This document shows, in pieces, positions 29,239 to 37,462 of a DNA stretch of 64,000 nucleotides. The stretch is from an uncultured Lachnospiraceae bacterium (GTDB lineage: Bacteria; Bacillota; Clostridia; Lachnospirales; Lachnospiraceae). Under the pieces are notes generated by a model, which saw only the letters and a program-made list of their open reading frames with translations, ran no database searches and was not told where the DNA came from. Both the position numbers and the translations under genes were made by a program. The first letter of the stretch is position 1, and each line of letters begins with the position of its first letter. The stretch lies in assembly GCA_900550285.1 (NCBI GenBank), contig URRW01000010.1:1-64000 (forward strand). Direction: 5' to 3'.

Positions 29239-29366
29239 GTTAGGCACCTCCTAAATATATTGTGGTATGGCGCAGCGTTTCCTCCCGCATCCAGTGACGG
29301 GGCGCTGCTTCCACTGCTTAACGGATCGCTCCACCAAGCGACTTTGACTTTGCAGGCAGATTCTGC

Positions 29367-29885
29367 CTACTGTAACTTCCGTACTTCGGAAAAACTGATC
29401 TCTACAGGCGTATCCCTGCCGAACAGCTCTACATTGATCGTAACGGACTGTTTGCTGTAATCGATCTTGTGTACCGCGCCGATGGTATCTTTCCATGCGC
29501 CTGCCACCACGACGATCGTATCGCCTTCGGAAAAATCGATGCTGACGTTTTCTTCCTGGATGCCGAGCGGCTTCATCTCCGCTTCCGTCAGCGGCACGGG
29601 CTTGCTTCCCGGTCCGACGAAGCCTGTGACGCCTCTCGTGTTGCGCACCACATACCATGTGTCGTCATTCATCACCATATTCACGAGAACGTATCCCGGA
29701 AACAGCTTCTTCTGAACGGTCTTTTTCGCGCCGTTCTTCATTTCCACCACTTCCTGCATAGGGACGCGCACCTCAAGGATCTCCTCCTCAAGATGTCTGT
29801 TCTCGATCGTCTTTTCCAGATCGGCTTTTACCTTGTTCTCATACCCGGAATAAGTATGTGCTACATACCATTTTGCTTCTGCCAT
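29367..29885 (-). CDS. nusG: transcription termination/antitermination protein NusG
   Basis: NusG (172 residues) binds RNA polymerase and links transcription to translation and Rho action. The NGN domain begins MAEAKWYVAHTYSGYENKVK and the C-terminal KOW motif lies around SEGDTIVVVAGAWKDTIGAV. It follows secE by 15 bases in the widely conserved rpmG-secE-nusG-rplK order. Confidence 0.98.
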   Translation of the reverse strand: MAEAKWYVAHTYSGYENKVKADLEKTIENRHLEEEILEVRVPMQEVVEMKNGAKKTVQKKLFPGYVLVNMVMNDDTWYVVRNTRGVTGFVGPGSKPVPLTEAEMKPLGIQEENVSIDFSEGDTIVVVAGAWKDTIGAVHKIDYSKQSVTINVELFGRDTPVEISFSEVRKLQ

Positions 29886-29900
29886 CAGAATCTCCTCACT

Positions 29901-30116
29901 TTACATTGTCAAGAAATTGACGCCGTACTGTGCGATAACGTCAATGAGCGCAATGATGGCGCCCATGATAATGGAAACGATCACAACAGCTACCGACTGT
30001 TTTAACAGGGTATCCTTATCCGGCCAGATGATCTTCTTAAACTCGGCTTTGACACCGTCAAAAAACTTGACTTTCGGTGCCTTGGGCGCTTTGGACGCCT
30101 TTTCTTCGTTTGACAT
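29901..30116 (-). CDS. secE: preprotein translocase subunit SecE
   Basis: SecE (71 residues) is the short single-helix form typical of Gram-positives and clamps SecY in the translocon. The conserved EFKKIIWPDKDTL amphipathic segment is followed by one membrane helix (SVAVVIVSIIMGAIIALIDV). The ATG at 30116 is preferred to a TTG two codons upstream because AAAGGGG is spaced for it. It lies between rpmG and nusG. Confidence 0.97.
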   Translation of the reverse strand: MSNEEKASKAPKAPKVKFFDGVKAEFKKIIWPDKDTLLKQSVAVVIVSIIMGAIIALIDVIAQYGVNFLTM

Positions 30117-30179
30117 ACGCAAACCCCTTTCAAAAGCAACGCGCTGCCGCCGTCTGTCTTTCAGGACGAAAGGCCGCTG

Positions 30180-30329
30180 TTATTTCGTCTCTTTGTGCGT
30201 TGTGTGCTTCTTGCAGAATCTGCAGTACTTCTTGGTTTCCATTCTGTCAGGATGCGCTTTCTTATCCTTGGTTGTGTTATAGTTGCGCTGTTTGCATTCT
30301 GTACATGCCAGTGTGATTCTTGTACGCAT
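30180..30329 (-). CDS. rpmG: 50S ribosomal protein L33 (zinc-binding form)
   Basis: A 49-residue L33 too short for casual detection. It starts MRTRITLACTECKQRNYN and carries two CxxC pairs (CTEC and CRFC), so it is the zinc-containing C+ form. GGAGG lies just before the ATG at 30329. It heads the rpmG-secE-nusG unit and has a near-consensus promoter about 160 bases upstream. Confidence 0.97.
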   Translation of the reverse strand: MRTRITLACTECKQRNYNTTKDKKAHPDRMETKKYCRFCKKHTTHKETK

Positions 30330-30489
30330 TTTTCCACCTCCGTGCGTGCTCATAAATTGTCGTGCACTCCCTCAAGCTCCCGCCCGTAGACGGCATGAGG
30401 TCGTCTGCTGAGCCCTTTTTGCTGTGCCGCCTTTCGGAAATCCCAAAATTGAGCATAAAAAAAAGACCTCTGATTTATCTTGCCCCTCG

Positions 30490-30518
30490 ACTATAGCACA
30501 GCTGATGCGTGCAGTCAA
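30490..30518 (-). promoter_or_regulatory. promoter of rpmG-secE-nusG
   Basis: Minus-strand TTGACT (30513-30518), 17 bases, TATAGT (30490-30495). It lies immediately after the glf stop codon with no terminator in between. Confidence 0.82.
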
Positions 30519-30526
30519 CAGGTTTT

Positions 30527-31645
30527 TTACATTTTTGCCGCCATGTCGAGGGCGCTTCTGATCACCTTGTCCATGTCGTAATATTTGTACTGTCCCAGCC
30601 GTCCGCCAAAGAGGACGTTTTTCTCTTTTTGGGCAAGCTCTGCGTATCGCCCGTAAAGCGCTCCGTTCTTTTCGTCGTTGATCGGATAATACGGCTCGTC
30701 GCCCGGCTTCCACTGGGCGGGATACTCCCTCGTGATCACCGTGCCGCCCTCTGTGCCAAACTCAAAATGCTTATGCTCGATGATGCGGGTATAGGGAACC
30801 TCGCGCTCCGTATAGTTGACGACCGCGTTGCCCTGATAATTGCCGGTCTCCGGAAGCTCCTCCGTCTCAAAGCGCAGCGAACGGTATTCCAGCGCGCCGA
30901 AGCAGTAGCCGTAATATTCGTCGATCATGCCCGTATAAACAAGCTTGTCCCAGCTGTCCTGCTCCCCTTCCGGCTTTTGTGCATTGCGCGCGGCAAACTC
31001 CTGATAGGAAATGCCCGTGCGCACCTCCGTATTTTCCAGAAGTTTTTCCACAAGCTGCGTATAGCCGCCCTCCGGTATCCCCTGATAGCGGTCGTTGAAA
31101 TAGTTGTTGTCATAGGTAAACCGAAGCGGCAGGCGCTTGATGATAAAGGCGGGAAGCTCCGTGCAGTCCCGTCCCCACTGCTTCTCCGTATAGCCCTTGA
31201 CAAGCTTCTCATAGACGTCGCGCCCGACGAGGCAGAGCGCCTGCTCCTCTAAGTTCTTCGGCTCAATGCCCGCATATTCCCCCCGCTGCGCCTCGATGAT
31301 CTCTTTTGCCTGCGCAGGGGTTTTGATGTTCCACATTTTGCTGAACGTATTCATATTAAAAGGAAGGTTGTACAGCTCGTCCTGATAAACCGCCACCGGC
31401 GAATTGATGTAGTTGTTAAAGCGGGAAAACCGGTTCACATAGTTCCATACCTCTTCGTCCGAGGTGTGAAAAATATGGGCACCAAATCTGTGTACATTGA
31501 TGCCCATAACCTGCTCCGTATAAATATTTCCCGCAATATGATCCCTTTTTTCAAGCACAAGCACCTTTTTGCCGCGCGCCTGCATCTCATGTGCAAATAC
31601 CGCGCCAAACAGCCCGGCACCTGCGATCAGATAATCATAATGCAT
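30527..31645 (-). CDS. glf: UDP-galactopyranose mutase
   Basis: Glf (372 residues) is a flavoenzyme that converts UDP-galactopyranose to UDP-galactofuranose, the donor for galactofuranose in surface polysaccharides. The FAD-binding Rossmann motif is YLIAGAGLFGAVFAHEMQAR, followed by LEKRDHIAGN, and the family segment FGAHIFHTSDEEVW with catalytic-region residues is present. It follows the small HTH gene by 17 bases. No galactofuranosyl transferase is adjacent, so the acceptor glycan is encoded elsewhere. Confidence 0.96.
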   Translation of the reverse strand: MHYDYLIAGAGLFGAVFAHEMQARGKKVLVLEKRDHIAGNIYTEQVMGINVHRFGAHIFHTSDEEVWNYVNRFSRFNNYINSPVAVYQDELYNLPFNMNTFSKMWNIKTPAQAKEIIEAQRGEYAGIEPKNLEEQALCLVGRDVYEKLVKGYTEKQWGRDCTELPAFIIKRLPLRFTYDNNYFNDRYQGIPEGGYTQLVEKLLENTEVRTGISYQEFAARNAQKPEGEQDSWDKLVYTGMIDEYYGYCFGALEYRSLRFETEELPETGNYQGNAVVNYTEREVPYTRIIEHKHFEFGTEGGTVITREYPAQWKPGDEPYYPINDEKNGALYGRYAELAQKEKNVLFGGRLGQYKYYDMDKVIRSALDMAAKM

Positions 31646-31662
31646 CTCTTTTCTCCCAAAAA

Positions 31663-31998
31663 TTATTTTGCCTTATATTTTTTAATCTGTACAAAGTCGT
31701 CCATCAGCCCGAGGATCTTGTCGCGTCCTTCCTGATTCAGCTTAACATAATACTGCATGACGCGGTTCTCCAACAGCTGCTCGCTGATGGTCGTATCCCT
31801 CTCAAGGGAGCTGAAATCCACAGGGTTTAAGTTTAACTTGCTGCACATCTTGATGACAGTGCCGTAAGCCATGCCGTCGATGCCGCGCTCCAGAGCCGTT
31901 ACGAGCGTGCTGTACGGAATCTGCATCTCCAGTGCGAACTGTCTTACGCTTCTATACTGACTTAAAATCTCTTTTTTCAGAATCTGTGCCTTCGTCAT
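31663..31998 (-). CDS. small HTH (XRE-like) DNA-binding protein
   Basis: A 111-residue protein with a predicted helix-turn-helix near the N terminus (YRSVRQFALEMQIPYSTLVT, about residues 11-30) followed by a conserved TVIKMCSKLNLNPVDFSSLE stretch and a helical C terminus. The start at 31998 is chosen because GGAGGG lies 7 bases upstream; longer starts lack a binding site. It is 17 bases upstream of glf in the same direction and may regulate glf or its own promoter (inference). It is divergent from the queT promoter. Confidence 0.78.
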   Translation of the reverse strand: MTKAQILKKEILSQYRSVRQFALEMQIPYSTLVTALERGIDGMAYGTVIKMCSKLNLNPVDFSSLERDTTISEQLLENRVMQYYVKLNQEGRDKILGLMDDFVQIKKYKAK

Positions 31999-32061
31999 TT
32001 TATGTCCCTCCGTTGTCATTTCATGTTTGTTTTCTTGACGTGGCTGTTGGCCTACCCATGT

Positions 32062-32091
32062 ATTGTACACTAAGCCCATCCTTTCCTGCAA
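32062..32091 (-). promoter_or_regulatory. promoter of the HTH-glf unit
   Basis: Minus-strand TTGCAG (32086-32091), an 18-base spacer, TACAAT (32062-32067). Confidence 0.6.
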
Positions 32092-32146
32092 CAGTTATTT
32101 ACAAAAAAATGGTTGAAATATTATTGTTTTCTGTATGCTTCCGTCC

Positions 32147-32176
32147 CTTGACATCTCCCGCTTTTGCGGCTAAACT
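32147..32176 (+). promoter_or_regulatory. promoter of queT
   Basis: Perfect TTGACA (32147-32152), an 18-base spacer, TAAACT (32171-32176). Transcription would begin right before the preQ1 riboswitch. Confidence 0.75.
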
Positions 32177-32183
32177 AAAAAGC

Positions 32184-32226
32184 CGAGTGTTCGAGACCTT
32201 CCACTCGTAAAACAAAACTAAAGGAG
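32184..32226 (+). ncRNA. preQ1-I riboswitch (translational type)
   Basis: A compact aptamer: P1 stem CGAGTG/CACTCG (32184-32189 and 32202-32207), loop TTCGAGACCTTC, then an A-rich tail running into AAGGAG. The loop CCTT can pair with AAGG of the ribosome binding site to form the H-type pseudoknot, as in the Thermoanaerobacter tengcongensis preQ1 switch. Binding of preQ1 should hide the binding site and shut down queT translation. Confidence 0.9.
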
Positions 32227-32233
32227 AAAACAA

Positions 32234-32755
32234 ATGAAAAACAAGAAAGCTCTGTATCTCACACAGGCGGCGATGATCGCCGCTCTCTACGTCGTGCTGA
32301 CGATGATCGCAAACGCCTTCGGGCTGGCAAGCGGCAACATTCAGGTGCGCTTTTCGGAGGCGCTTACCGTGCTGCCCTTTCTGACGCCCGCCGCCGTCCC
32401 GGGTCTGTTTATCGGCTGTCTTGCCGCAAATCTGGCGACCGGCGCGATGCTGCCGGACATTGTCTTTGGCTCCCTCGCCACCCTGCTCGGCGCTATCGGT
32501 ACCTTCCTTCTTGGAAAGGCGGCAAAAAAGCAGCCTGCAAAAAAGACACTTTTTTCCTGGCTGTCCCCTCTGCCCCCGATCCTTGCAAACGCCCTGATCA
32601 TCCCTCCTGTGTTAAAATACGCCTATGGCATCATCCCGATGTGGTTTTCTGCAGTGACCGTGACGATCGGCGAGATCATCTCCTGCGGCATCTTCGGGCT
32701 GATCCTGCTGTTTGCGCTCCGAAAATATAAAAACCAGCTTTTCCCTGCGGACTGA
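32234..32755 (+). CDS. queT: QueT-family queuosine precursor (preQ1/preQ0) transporter
   Basis: A 173-residue membrane protein of the QueT family, thought to be the substrate-specific S component of an ECF transporter for queuosine precursors. Several membrane helices are visible (for example LYLTQAAMIAALYVVLTMIA and ALTVLPFLTPAAVPGLFIG); the conserved ASGNIQVRFSEAL segment is typical. The preQ1-I riboswitch directly upstream confirms the substrate class. The ATG at 32234 is 7 bases after AAGGAG. ECF energising subunits are not in the window. Confidence 0.93.
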   Translation: MKNKKALYLTQAAMIAALYVVLTMIANAFGLASGNIQVRFSEALTVLPFLTPAAVPGLFIGCLAANLATGAMLPDIVFGSLATLLGAIGTFLLGKAAKKQPAKKTLFSWLSPLPPILANALIIPPVLKYAYGIIPMWFSAVTVTIGEIISCGIFGLILLFALRKYKNQLFPAD

Positions 32756-32789
32756 GCGCGCTTTTCCAAACGGCGCCGCAGCCCTGCTA

Positions 32790-32833
32790 AAAAAACGGCT
32801 GTCCCGGATCAAAACTCCGGGCAGCCGTTTTTT
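32790..32833. terminator. bidirectional terminator between queT and the exported protein gene
   Basis: AAAAAACGGCTG-T-CCCGGA pairs with TCCGGG-C-AGCCGTTTTTT across a short loop. The T run on each strand supports termination in both directions. Confidence 0.92.
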
Positions 32834-32856
32834 ATATTCTGTCAGCCTCTGCTTTT

Positions 32857-35373
32857 TTACCAGTACGCAATGAACCGGTTCCCGTTTTCCTCAAACCAGC
32901 TTCTCGCATCGTTCATACCTTTTTTGTACACCGTCCCGGTTCCCGGATCCATCAGCACTACGTTCTGCTCGTTAAAGCCCACGATCAGCACCGCGCTGCC
33001 GTCCTGCAGCACCGCCAGCACCGGGATTTCCCGGTCCGGATAATAAAGCACCATATCCAACGTGCAGCCCTGCAGGTTCAGCACCGTCCGCTCCGTCAGG
33101 TTTTCGGAAAGGATGTCCAGCACGTCCTTTCCCGAATCCAGCAGATACTGGCTGTCCCGCACAAGCCCCTCGTACTGGAAGATTGCGTCAAGGCAGACCG
33201 CAAGGCTGCTCTTTTGCCCGTCCGCTTTCACGCCCTTGATCGCCATGATCTGATTCGACGTATGGAGCCTGTCCCTTTTGAAAATATATCTGCCTGCGTC
33301 ATCCGCCACCGTGCCCGCCAGATCATCTCCCAGCATCACCGCGGCAGCCGGGTCGGAAAGGATCTCCTCCACGCCGTCCGCCCCGTACACATAAAATCTG
33401 CCTTCCGTCGTCTGGTCGGGAATCGCTACATTCCTGCTGCCCTCAAAGAGCACCTCCTTGGGCGTCAGCACCTTGACCTTTTTGGGGTCTGCGCCCCTCT
33501 CCAGCGTAATGCCCACAAGCGTTTTTAAAACCGGGTCCGTCGTGGTGCTCACATAGTTTTTGCTCTCCGGGATTTCCTCATTGTACAGGATCTGATCCGC
33601 CTCCACGGGGACAAAGCTCCTTCCGGAAAGCCTCGCCCGCTCCAGATTGATCTGGTTTTCCTCGATCGTACAGCCGGTCACATAGACGCCTTCCTCCGAA
33701 TAACTTTTTAAAACTTCGCCGCCAAACTCCTGAATCACGACGCTGTGCATCGGGAATACCACATTCCCTACCGAATCCTCCGTTACCAGCTCCTTTTTTG
33801 CGACGCCATAGATCAAATCCTCTCCCATAAAGCCGAGCGCCCTGATATAATTCCCGTCCCCAGCTTTGATCTCTGTCAGCTCCCCGCTGTTTAAATTCAT
33901 AAATTCCAAACTGGTGCAGATATTGTCTGCGCCGTCCTTCTGCCAGACGAGCATACTGTTGTCGTCCGCCGTCTGATAGCTTCCGTCGCGGACGCCGGAC
34001 ACGACCCGCGTACAGCTTTTATCCTCCAGCCCGATGTGCCAGATGCTTCCGTCCAGCATCAGGTACAGATCGTTTTTGCCGTTCGCGTAAGCCAGACGGT
34101 CCAGCTCCGCTTCCAGATTTTTGGCGGAACGGGTATAGGGCACGAACGCCATTTCCTCCACCACGTTCAGAGTGCTGCTGTAATAGCATACCTGGACGCC
34201 GCAGGCTCCCTCATGCCGTCCCCGGTTCATGTAGCCGTACACCAGAAAGATCACATTCCCCGTCTCGTCCACCTGCAGGATCTTAAAGCCGTGCCCGTCA
34301 TAGCGGCTGCGGGCGTCCTGATTTTCTTTGTCATAGAAGGAAAACAGCCGCGCCATCCTGCTGTCCGCGCCGTTATAGCAATACAGCGCTCCCGCCTGCG
34401 AAAAGGCAAATACCGTCCCGCCGTCGCTCTCCTTCATCTCCACGTCCTTCCCCGTGATTCCAAGGTCGATCCCTTCCTCCGAAAAACTTGCGGACGATTC
34501 TGTAAAATACTGCTCCACCGTGCGCTCATAATCCAGCAGATACATCGTGTCCCCGGTATTTCTTACCCGAAAATATTCCTCCGCCTGCGCGCCCACTGTT
34601 TTCCCCTTTTCCTCATAGGACACCGGGTAGCGCAGCACAAAGGACGCCGTCTGCGGTGCGATCTCCCGCACCCAGATATGCGGCGCTTCCTCCCTTTTTA
34701 CTTCCAGCTCCCCCCATGTGACGGTGGAAGCCATGCTGTGGATGTTGGCGTTTGCAAAGGTCGTATCGCTTCCCTCCGGGCCCGTTTCCAGCTTCTTATG
34801 ATAGCCCGCCGCCGTAAAGCTTTCCGGGTCAAAGGTCGCCTCTGAAAAGGAGGTCACAAAATCCAGCTTTTCTTCCAGCCCATAATCCGCCTGAATGACC
34901 CGCGTATAATATCTTGCCTCCCGTCCGTCCTCCAGCCCTGCCACAAAGATCAGGCTGTATTCCTCGCCCTCCTCCATCAGATCCTTTAACCGGAACGAAA
35001 TATGCAGGCTGTCCCCGTCCTTCGTCCCCGTAAGCTCTGTCTTTTCGATCAGGCGGCTCCCGTCGATGCTTCTTAGCTCATAGGAAATCCCCAACAGCTC
35101 CTGACCGTACAGATGCACCACTGCGTCCACCTGCCGCGTGGAATCCACCGTCGTGATGCTTTCCCGCAGCCCCGCCGTTTCCATCGGCGCCGTGTAGCCA
35201 TACATCTGGTTGATCTCGGTCCCGTTTTCCACGACCGCCATCGACGGCAGGGTTGCCTTCCCCATTTCCGCCGTCATATCCGTATTTCCCTGATTCATCA
35301 CAAAGCTGATCGTTATCAGCGAAACAAAAAATACCGCCAGAAAGGCAATGATCTTCACGATTGCTTTTCTCAA
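32857..35373 (-). CDS. large exported protein with a degenerate C39-peptidase-like C-terminal domain
   Basis: An 838-residue protein of no assigned family. Residues about 7-26 form a signal anchor (VKIIAFLAVFFVSLITISFV); the long middle is soluble and extracytoplasmic. Residues about 720-838 resemble a C39_2 peptidase fold: Cys727 (AVCLDAIFQYEG) sits where the catalytic Cys is expected and the DP pair (809-810) is present, but the usual catalytic His is replaced by Ser793 (DGSAVLIVGF), so proteolysis is unlikely. It starts with TTG at 35373 (AAAGGAG 7 bases upstream) overlapping the TGA stop of the preceding methyltransferase gene; the next ATG would remove the membrane anchor. Function unknown. 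Confidence 0.8.
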   Translation of the reverse strand: MRKAIVKIIAFLAVFFVSLITISFVMNQGNTDMTAEMGKATLPSMAVVENGTEINQMYGYTAPMETAGLRESITTVDSTRQVDAVVHLYGQELLGISYELRSIDGSRLIEKTELTGTKDGDSLHISFRLKDLMEEGEEYSLIFVAGLEDGREARYYTRVIQADYGLEEKLDFVTSFSEATFDPESFTAAGYHKKLETGPEGSDTTFANANIHSMASTVTWGELEVKREEAPHIWVREIAPQTASFVLRYPVSYEEKGKTVGAQAEEYFRVRNTGDTMYLLDYERTVEQYFTESSASFSEEGIDLGITGKDVEMKESDGGTVFAFSQAGALYCYNGADSRMARLFSFYDKENQDARSRYDGHGFKILQVDETGNVIFLVYGYMNRGRHEGACGVQVCYYSSTLNVVEEMAFVPYTRSAKNLEAELDRLAYANGKNDLYLMLDGSIWHIGLEDKSCTRVVSGVRDGSYQTADDNSMLVWQKDGADNICTSLEFMNLNSGELTEIKAGDGNYIRALGFMGEDLIYGVAKKELVTEDSVGNVVFPMHSVVIQEFGGEVLKSYSEEGVYVTGCTIEENQINLERARLSGRSFVPVEADQILYNEEIPESKNYVSTTTDPVLKTLVGITLERGADPKKVKVLTPKEVLFEGSRNVAIPDQTTEGRFYVYGADGVEEILSDPAAAVMLGDDLAGTVADDAGRYIFKRDRLHTSNQIMAIKGVKADGQKSSLAVCLDAIFQYEGLVRDSQYLLDSGKDVLDILSENLTERTVLNLQGCTLDMVLYYPDREIPVLAVLQDGSAVLIVGFNEQNVVLMDPGTGTVYKKGMNDARSWFEENGNRFIAYW

Positions 35374-36533
35374 TCCCGTTCTCCTTTATCCTCTTCCAAA
35401 AGCTTCTGCAGCGTGGTATGGACGCCAAGCGTCTCCGCCAGCCGCCTGCTGCCCGCGTCCTTTTTTGACCCATTGGCGCGGCGCACCGCCCGCAGCAGAA
35501 TATTCTTTGGCGTATGCTCCATGTCGATAAACTCAAGCACCTGCGTGTCATAGCCGTTTTCTTCCAGAAGATCCGCCCTGAGCGCGTCCGTAAAAAGCGC
35601 GGAAAGCCGCTCCCTGATCAGCCCGTAGCGCAGAGCCCCGTCCAGCGCCTCGCAGGAGATCTGTCCGTTTACCTCGTGCTGGCAGCAGGGAACAGACAGG
35701 ATCACGCCCGCCTGCCATTTGACCGCCTTATAAAGCGCATAGTCCGTCGCCGTGTCACAGGCGTGCAGCGTCACGACCATGTCCGCCCGCTCCGTCCCGG
35801 TGTAGTCCGCAATGTCCCCGTGCAAAAAGCGCAGCCCCTTATAGCCGTAACGTGCCGCCAGCTCATTGCAGTGCGCGATCACGTCCTTTTTTAAATCCAG
35901 CCCGGTCACTTCCAGCTCAAGCCCCTTTATCTCGTGCAGATAATAGTACATCGCAAAGGTCAGATAGGACTTCCCGCAGCCAAAGTCCACGATATGCACC
36001 GGTCTGTCCTTGGGAAGTATCTGCCAGATGTCCTCAATAAATTCCAGAAAGCGGTTGATCTGCCGGAATTTATCATAACGGCTCGCCACCACCTTCCCTT
36101 CCTTTGTCTGGACGCCCAGATCCACCAGAAACGGAACGGGGATGCCCTCTTCCAGAACATACCGCTTTTTGCGGTTGTGGGAAAGGACGGGCGCTTCTTT
36201 TTTCTCATGCGTCTTTTTGCGGATCGTAAGCTTTCCCTTTTTGCTCGAAAGCACCGTCGCCTCAAACGCCGCCGTGTCGATCTGCAGCTGCTTGAACCGC
36301 CCTGCCAGATCTGCTTCCAAAAGTGCGGCAGTCTCCTCTGCCGTATGGTTTTCATGGAACACCTGCTGTCCCTTATAGCTCGTTACCTGAAAAGCCAGTC
36401 CTCCTTTTAAGAGCACCGGCCTGATCTTTCTCTTTAAAATGCAGTCCGCCGTATTCTCCTTTGGACCGCTGACCGTCATCTGATACAGGCTTTTGCCAAG
36501 GCTTTCCTGCAATAGCTTCTTTAATCCATCCAT
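35370..36533 (-). CDS. SAM-dependent methyltransferase (METTL25/Methyltransf_32-like)
   Basis: A 387-residue cytosolic protein. The C-terminal half has a SAM-binding fold with HIVDFGCGKSYLTFAMYY (motif I) and the diagnostic family segments VVTLHACDTATDYALYKAVK and LSVPCCQHEVNGQ, as in the METTL25/RRNAD1/GSTCD group. The N-terminal half (1-170) is lysine-rich and could bind RNA. The substrate is unknown. It starts at ATG 36533 and its stop overlaps the TTG of the 838-residue gene, so the pair is coupled. Confidence 0.85.
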   Translation of the reverse strand: MDGLKKLLQESLGKSLYQMTVSGPKENTADCILKRKIRPVLLKGGLAFQVTSYKGQQVFHENHTAEETAALLEADLAGRFKQLQIDTAAFEATVLSSKKGKLTIRKKTHEKKEAPVLSHNRKKRYVLEEGIPVPFLVDLGVQTKEGKVVASRYDKFRQINRFLEFIEDIWQILPKDRPVHIVDFGCGKSYLTFAMYYYLHEIKGLELEVTGLDLKKDVIAHCNELAARYGYKGLRFLHGDIADYTGTERADMVVTLHACDTATDYALYKAVKWQAGVILSVPCCQHEVNGQISCEALDGALRYGLIRERLSALFTDALRADLLEENGYDTQVLEFIDMEHTPKNILLRAVRRANGSKKDAGSRRLAETLGVHTTLQKLLEEDKGERD

Positions 36534-36567
36534 TCGATTCTCCTCATCGCGCCGCCAAAAACGGCAA

Positions 36568-36596
36568 AACCGGAAGAAGTGTCCCTTCCTCCGGTT
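36568..36596 (-). terminator. terminator after the ATP synthase operon tail gene
   Basis: On the minus strand AACCGGAGGAAG pairs with CTTCTTCCGGTT (12 bp with one wobble, loop GGACA), followed by TTGCCGTTTTTGG. It lies between the small 126-residue gene and the methyltransferase gene. Confidence 0.75.
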
Positions 36597-36627
36597 CTAT
36601 TCTATCGTTTTCGTGCTTTGTTTACAA

Positions 36628-37008
36628 CTAAAACTTGAAAATGCCTTTGTCATGCCTGCGACGGCGCTTAAAAATCTCATGGCACACAAGCACCTGGATC
36701 AGCTCCGCCATCTGCGGCTGTGCGGCTGTATTTTCCCCGCCTTCCGCAGCCTCCTCCCTGCCGATCGCCTCCAAAATGTCTCCCGACATTTTAAAGAGCG
36801 TCAGCCGGTCGGGATATTCGTCGTAGATCGCGCTTCCGTCATAGTCAAAGCGGTCGATCAGCCGCGTTACCTTCTGCTGATACCGCTTTGCCTCCTTCGG
36901 ATACATCTCCTGCAGGTATTCCAGATCCTGCATCGCCGCGTCCTCTTCCTCATAAAAAAGCGGAAGCGGCCAGCTCATATAGAAAGGAAGAATTTTCGGG
37001 TACTCCAT
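36628..37008 (-). CDS. conserved small protein of unknown function at the end of the atp operon
   Basis: A 126-residue hydrophilic, acidic protein with no recognised domain. It starts MEYPKILPFYMSWPLPLFYE and contains the charged helical stretch EYLQEMYPKEAKRYQQKVTR, then a basic end (KRRRRHDKGIFKF). GGAGGG lies 5 bases before the ATG at 37008. It is 42 bases after atpC in the same direction with no terminator between, so it is probably the last gene of the ATP synthase transcript. No membrane segment or signal peptide is seen. A structural or regulatory link to the synthase is only inference. Confidence 0.75.
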   Translation of the reverse strand: MEYPKILPFYMSWPLPLFYEEEDAAMQDLEYLQEMYPKEAKRYQQKVTRLIDRFDYDGSAIYDEYPDRLTLFKMSGDILEAIGREEAAEGGENTAAQPQMAELIQVLVCHEIFKRRRRHDKGIFKF

Positions 37009-37050
37009 CGTTTCCCTCCATGCTTCTTTTCTTTATACTATGCAGCTTTC

Positions 37051-37455
37051 CTACCGCAGCGCCTCGATCCGCGCCACAGCCCGCAAAAGAGCCGTTTCCG
37101 CGCGCGCCACATCGGTATTTGCCGTATGTGTTTTCAAGCGCTCCTCCGCCCTTTTGCGGGCAGCCTCCGCGCGCGCGATGTCGATCTCTCCGGGCCACTC
37201 CGCAGCCTCTGCCAGAATCGAAATCTGATCTGGCAGGATCTCCGCAAAGCCCGTATGCAGGGCGGCTTTCTTTTTGCCGGATTCCTCCGTCAAAGTCAGC
37301 ACGCCCGGCTTTAGGATCACCGTCATCGGGATATGGCCGGCGTATACGCCGATCTCCCCCTCAGAAGTATTAAACTCCGCCATCACCGCTTTTCCTTCAT
37401 AGAAAACGCGCTCCGGCGTGATAATTTTGATCAGAAAGGTTCTTTCCTCTGCCAT
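37051..37455 (-). CDS. atpC: ATP synthase F1 epsilon subunit
   Basis: Epsilon (134 residues) couples the rotor to F1 and can inhibit hydrolysis through its C-terminal helices. The N-terminal beta-sandwich (KIITPERVFYEGKAVMAEFN, GEIGVYAGHIPMTVIL) and the two-helix C-terminal domain (IDIARAEAARKRAEERL) are complete. It is 7 bases after atpD. Confidence 0.97.
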   Translation of the reverse strand: MAEERTFLIKIITPERVFYEGKAVMAEFNTSEGEIGVYAGHIPMTVILKPGVLTLTEESGKKKAALHTGFAEILPDQISILAEAAEWPGEIDIARAEAARKRAEERLKTHTANTDVARAETALLRAVARIEALR

Positions 37456-37462
37456 GCCGACC

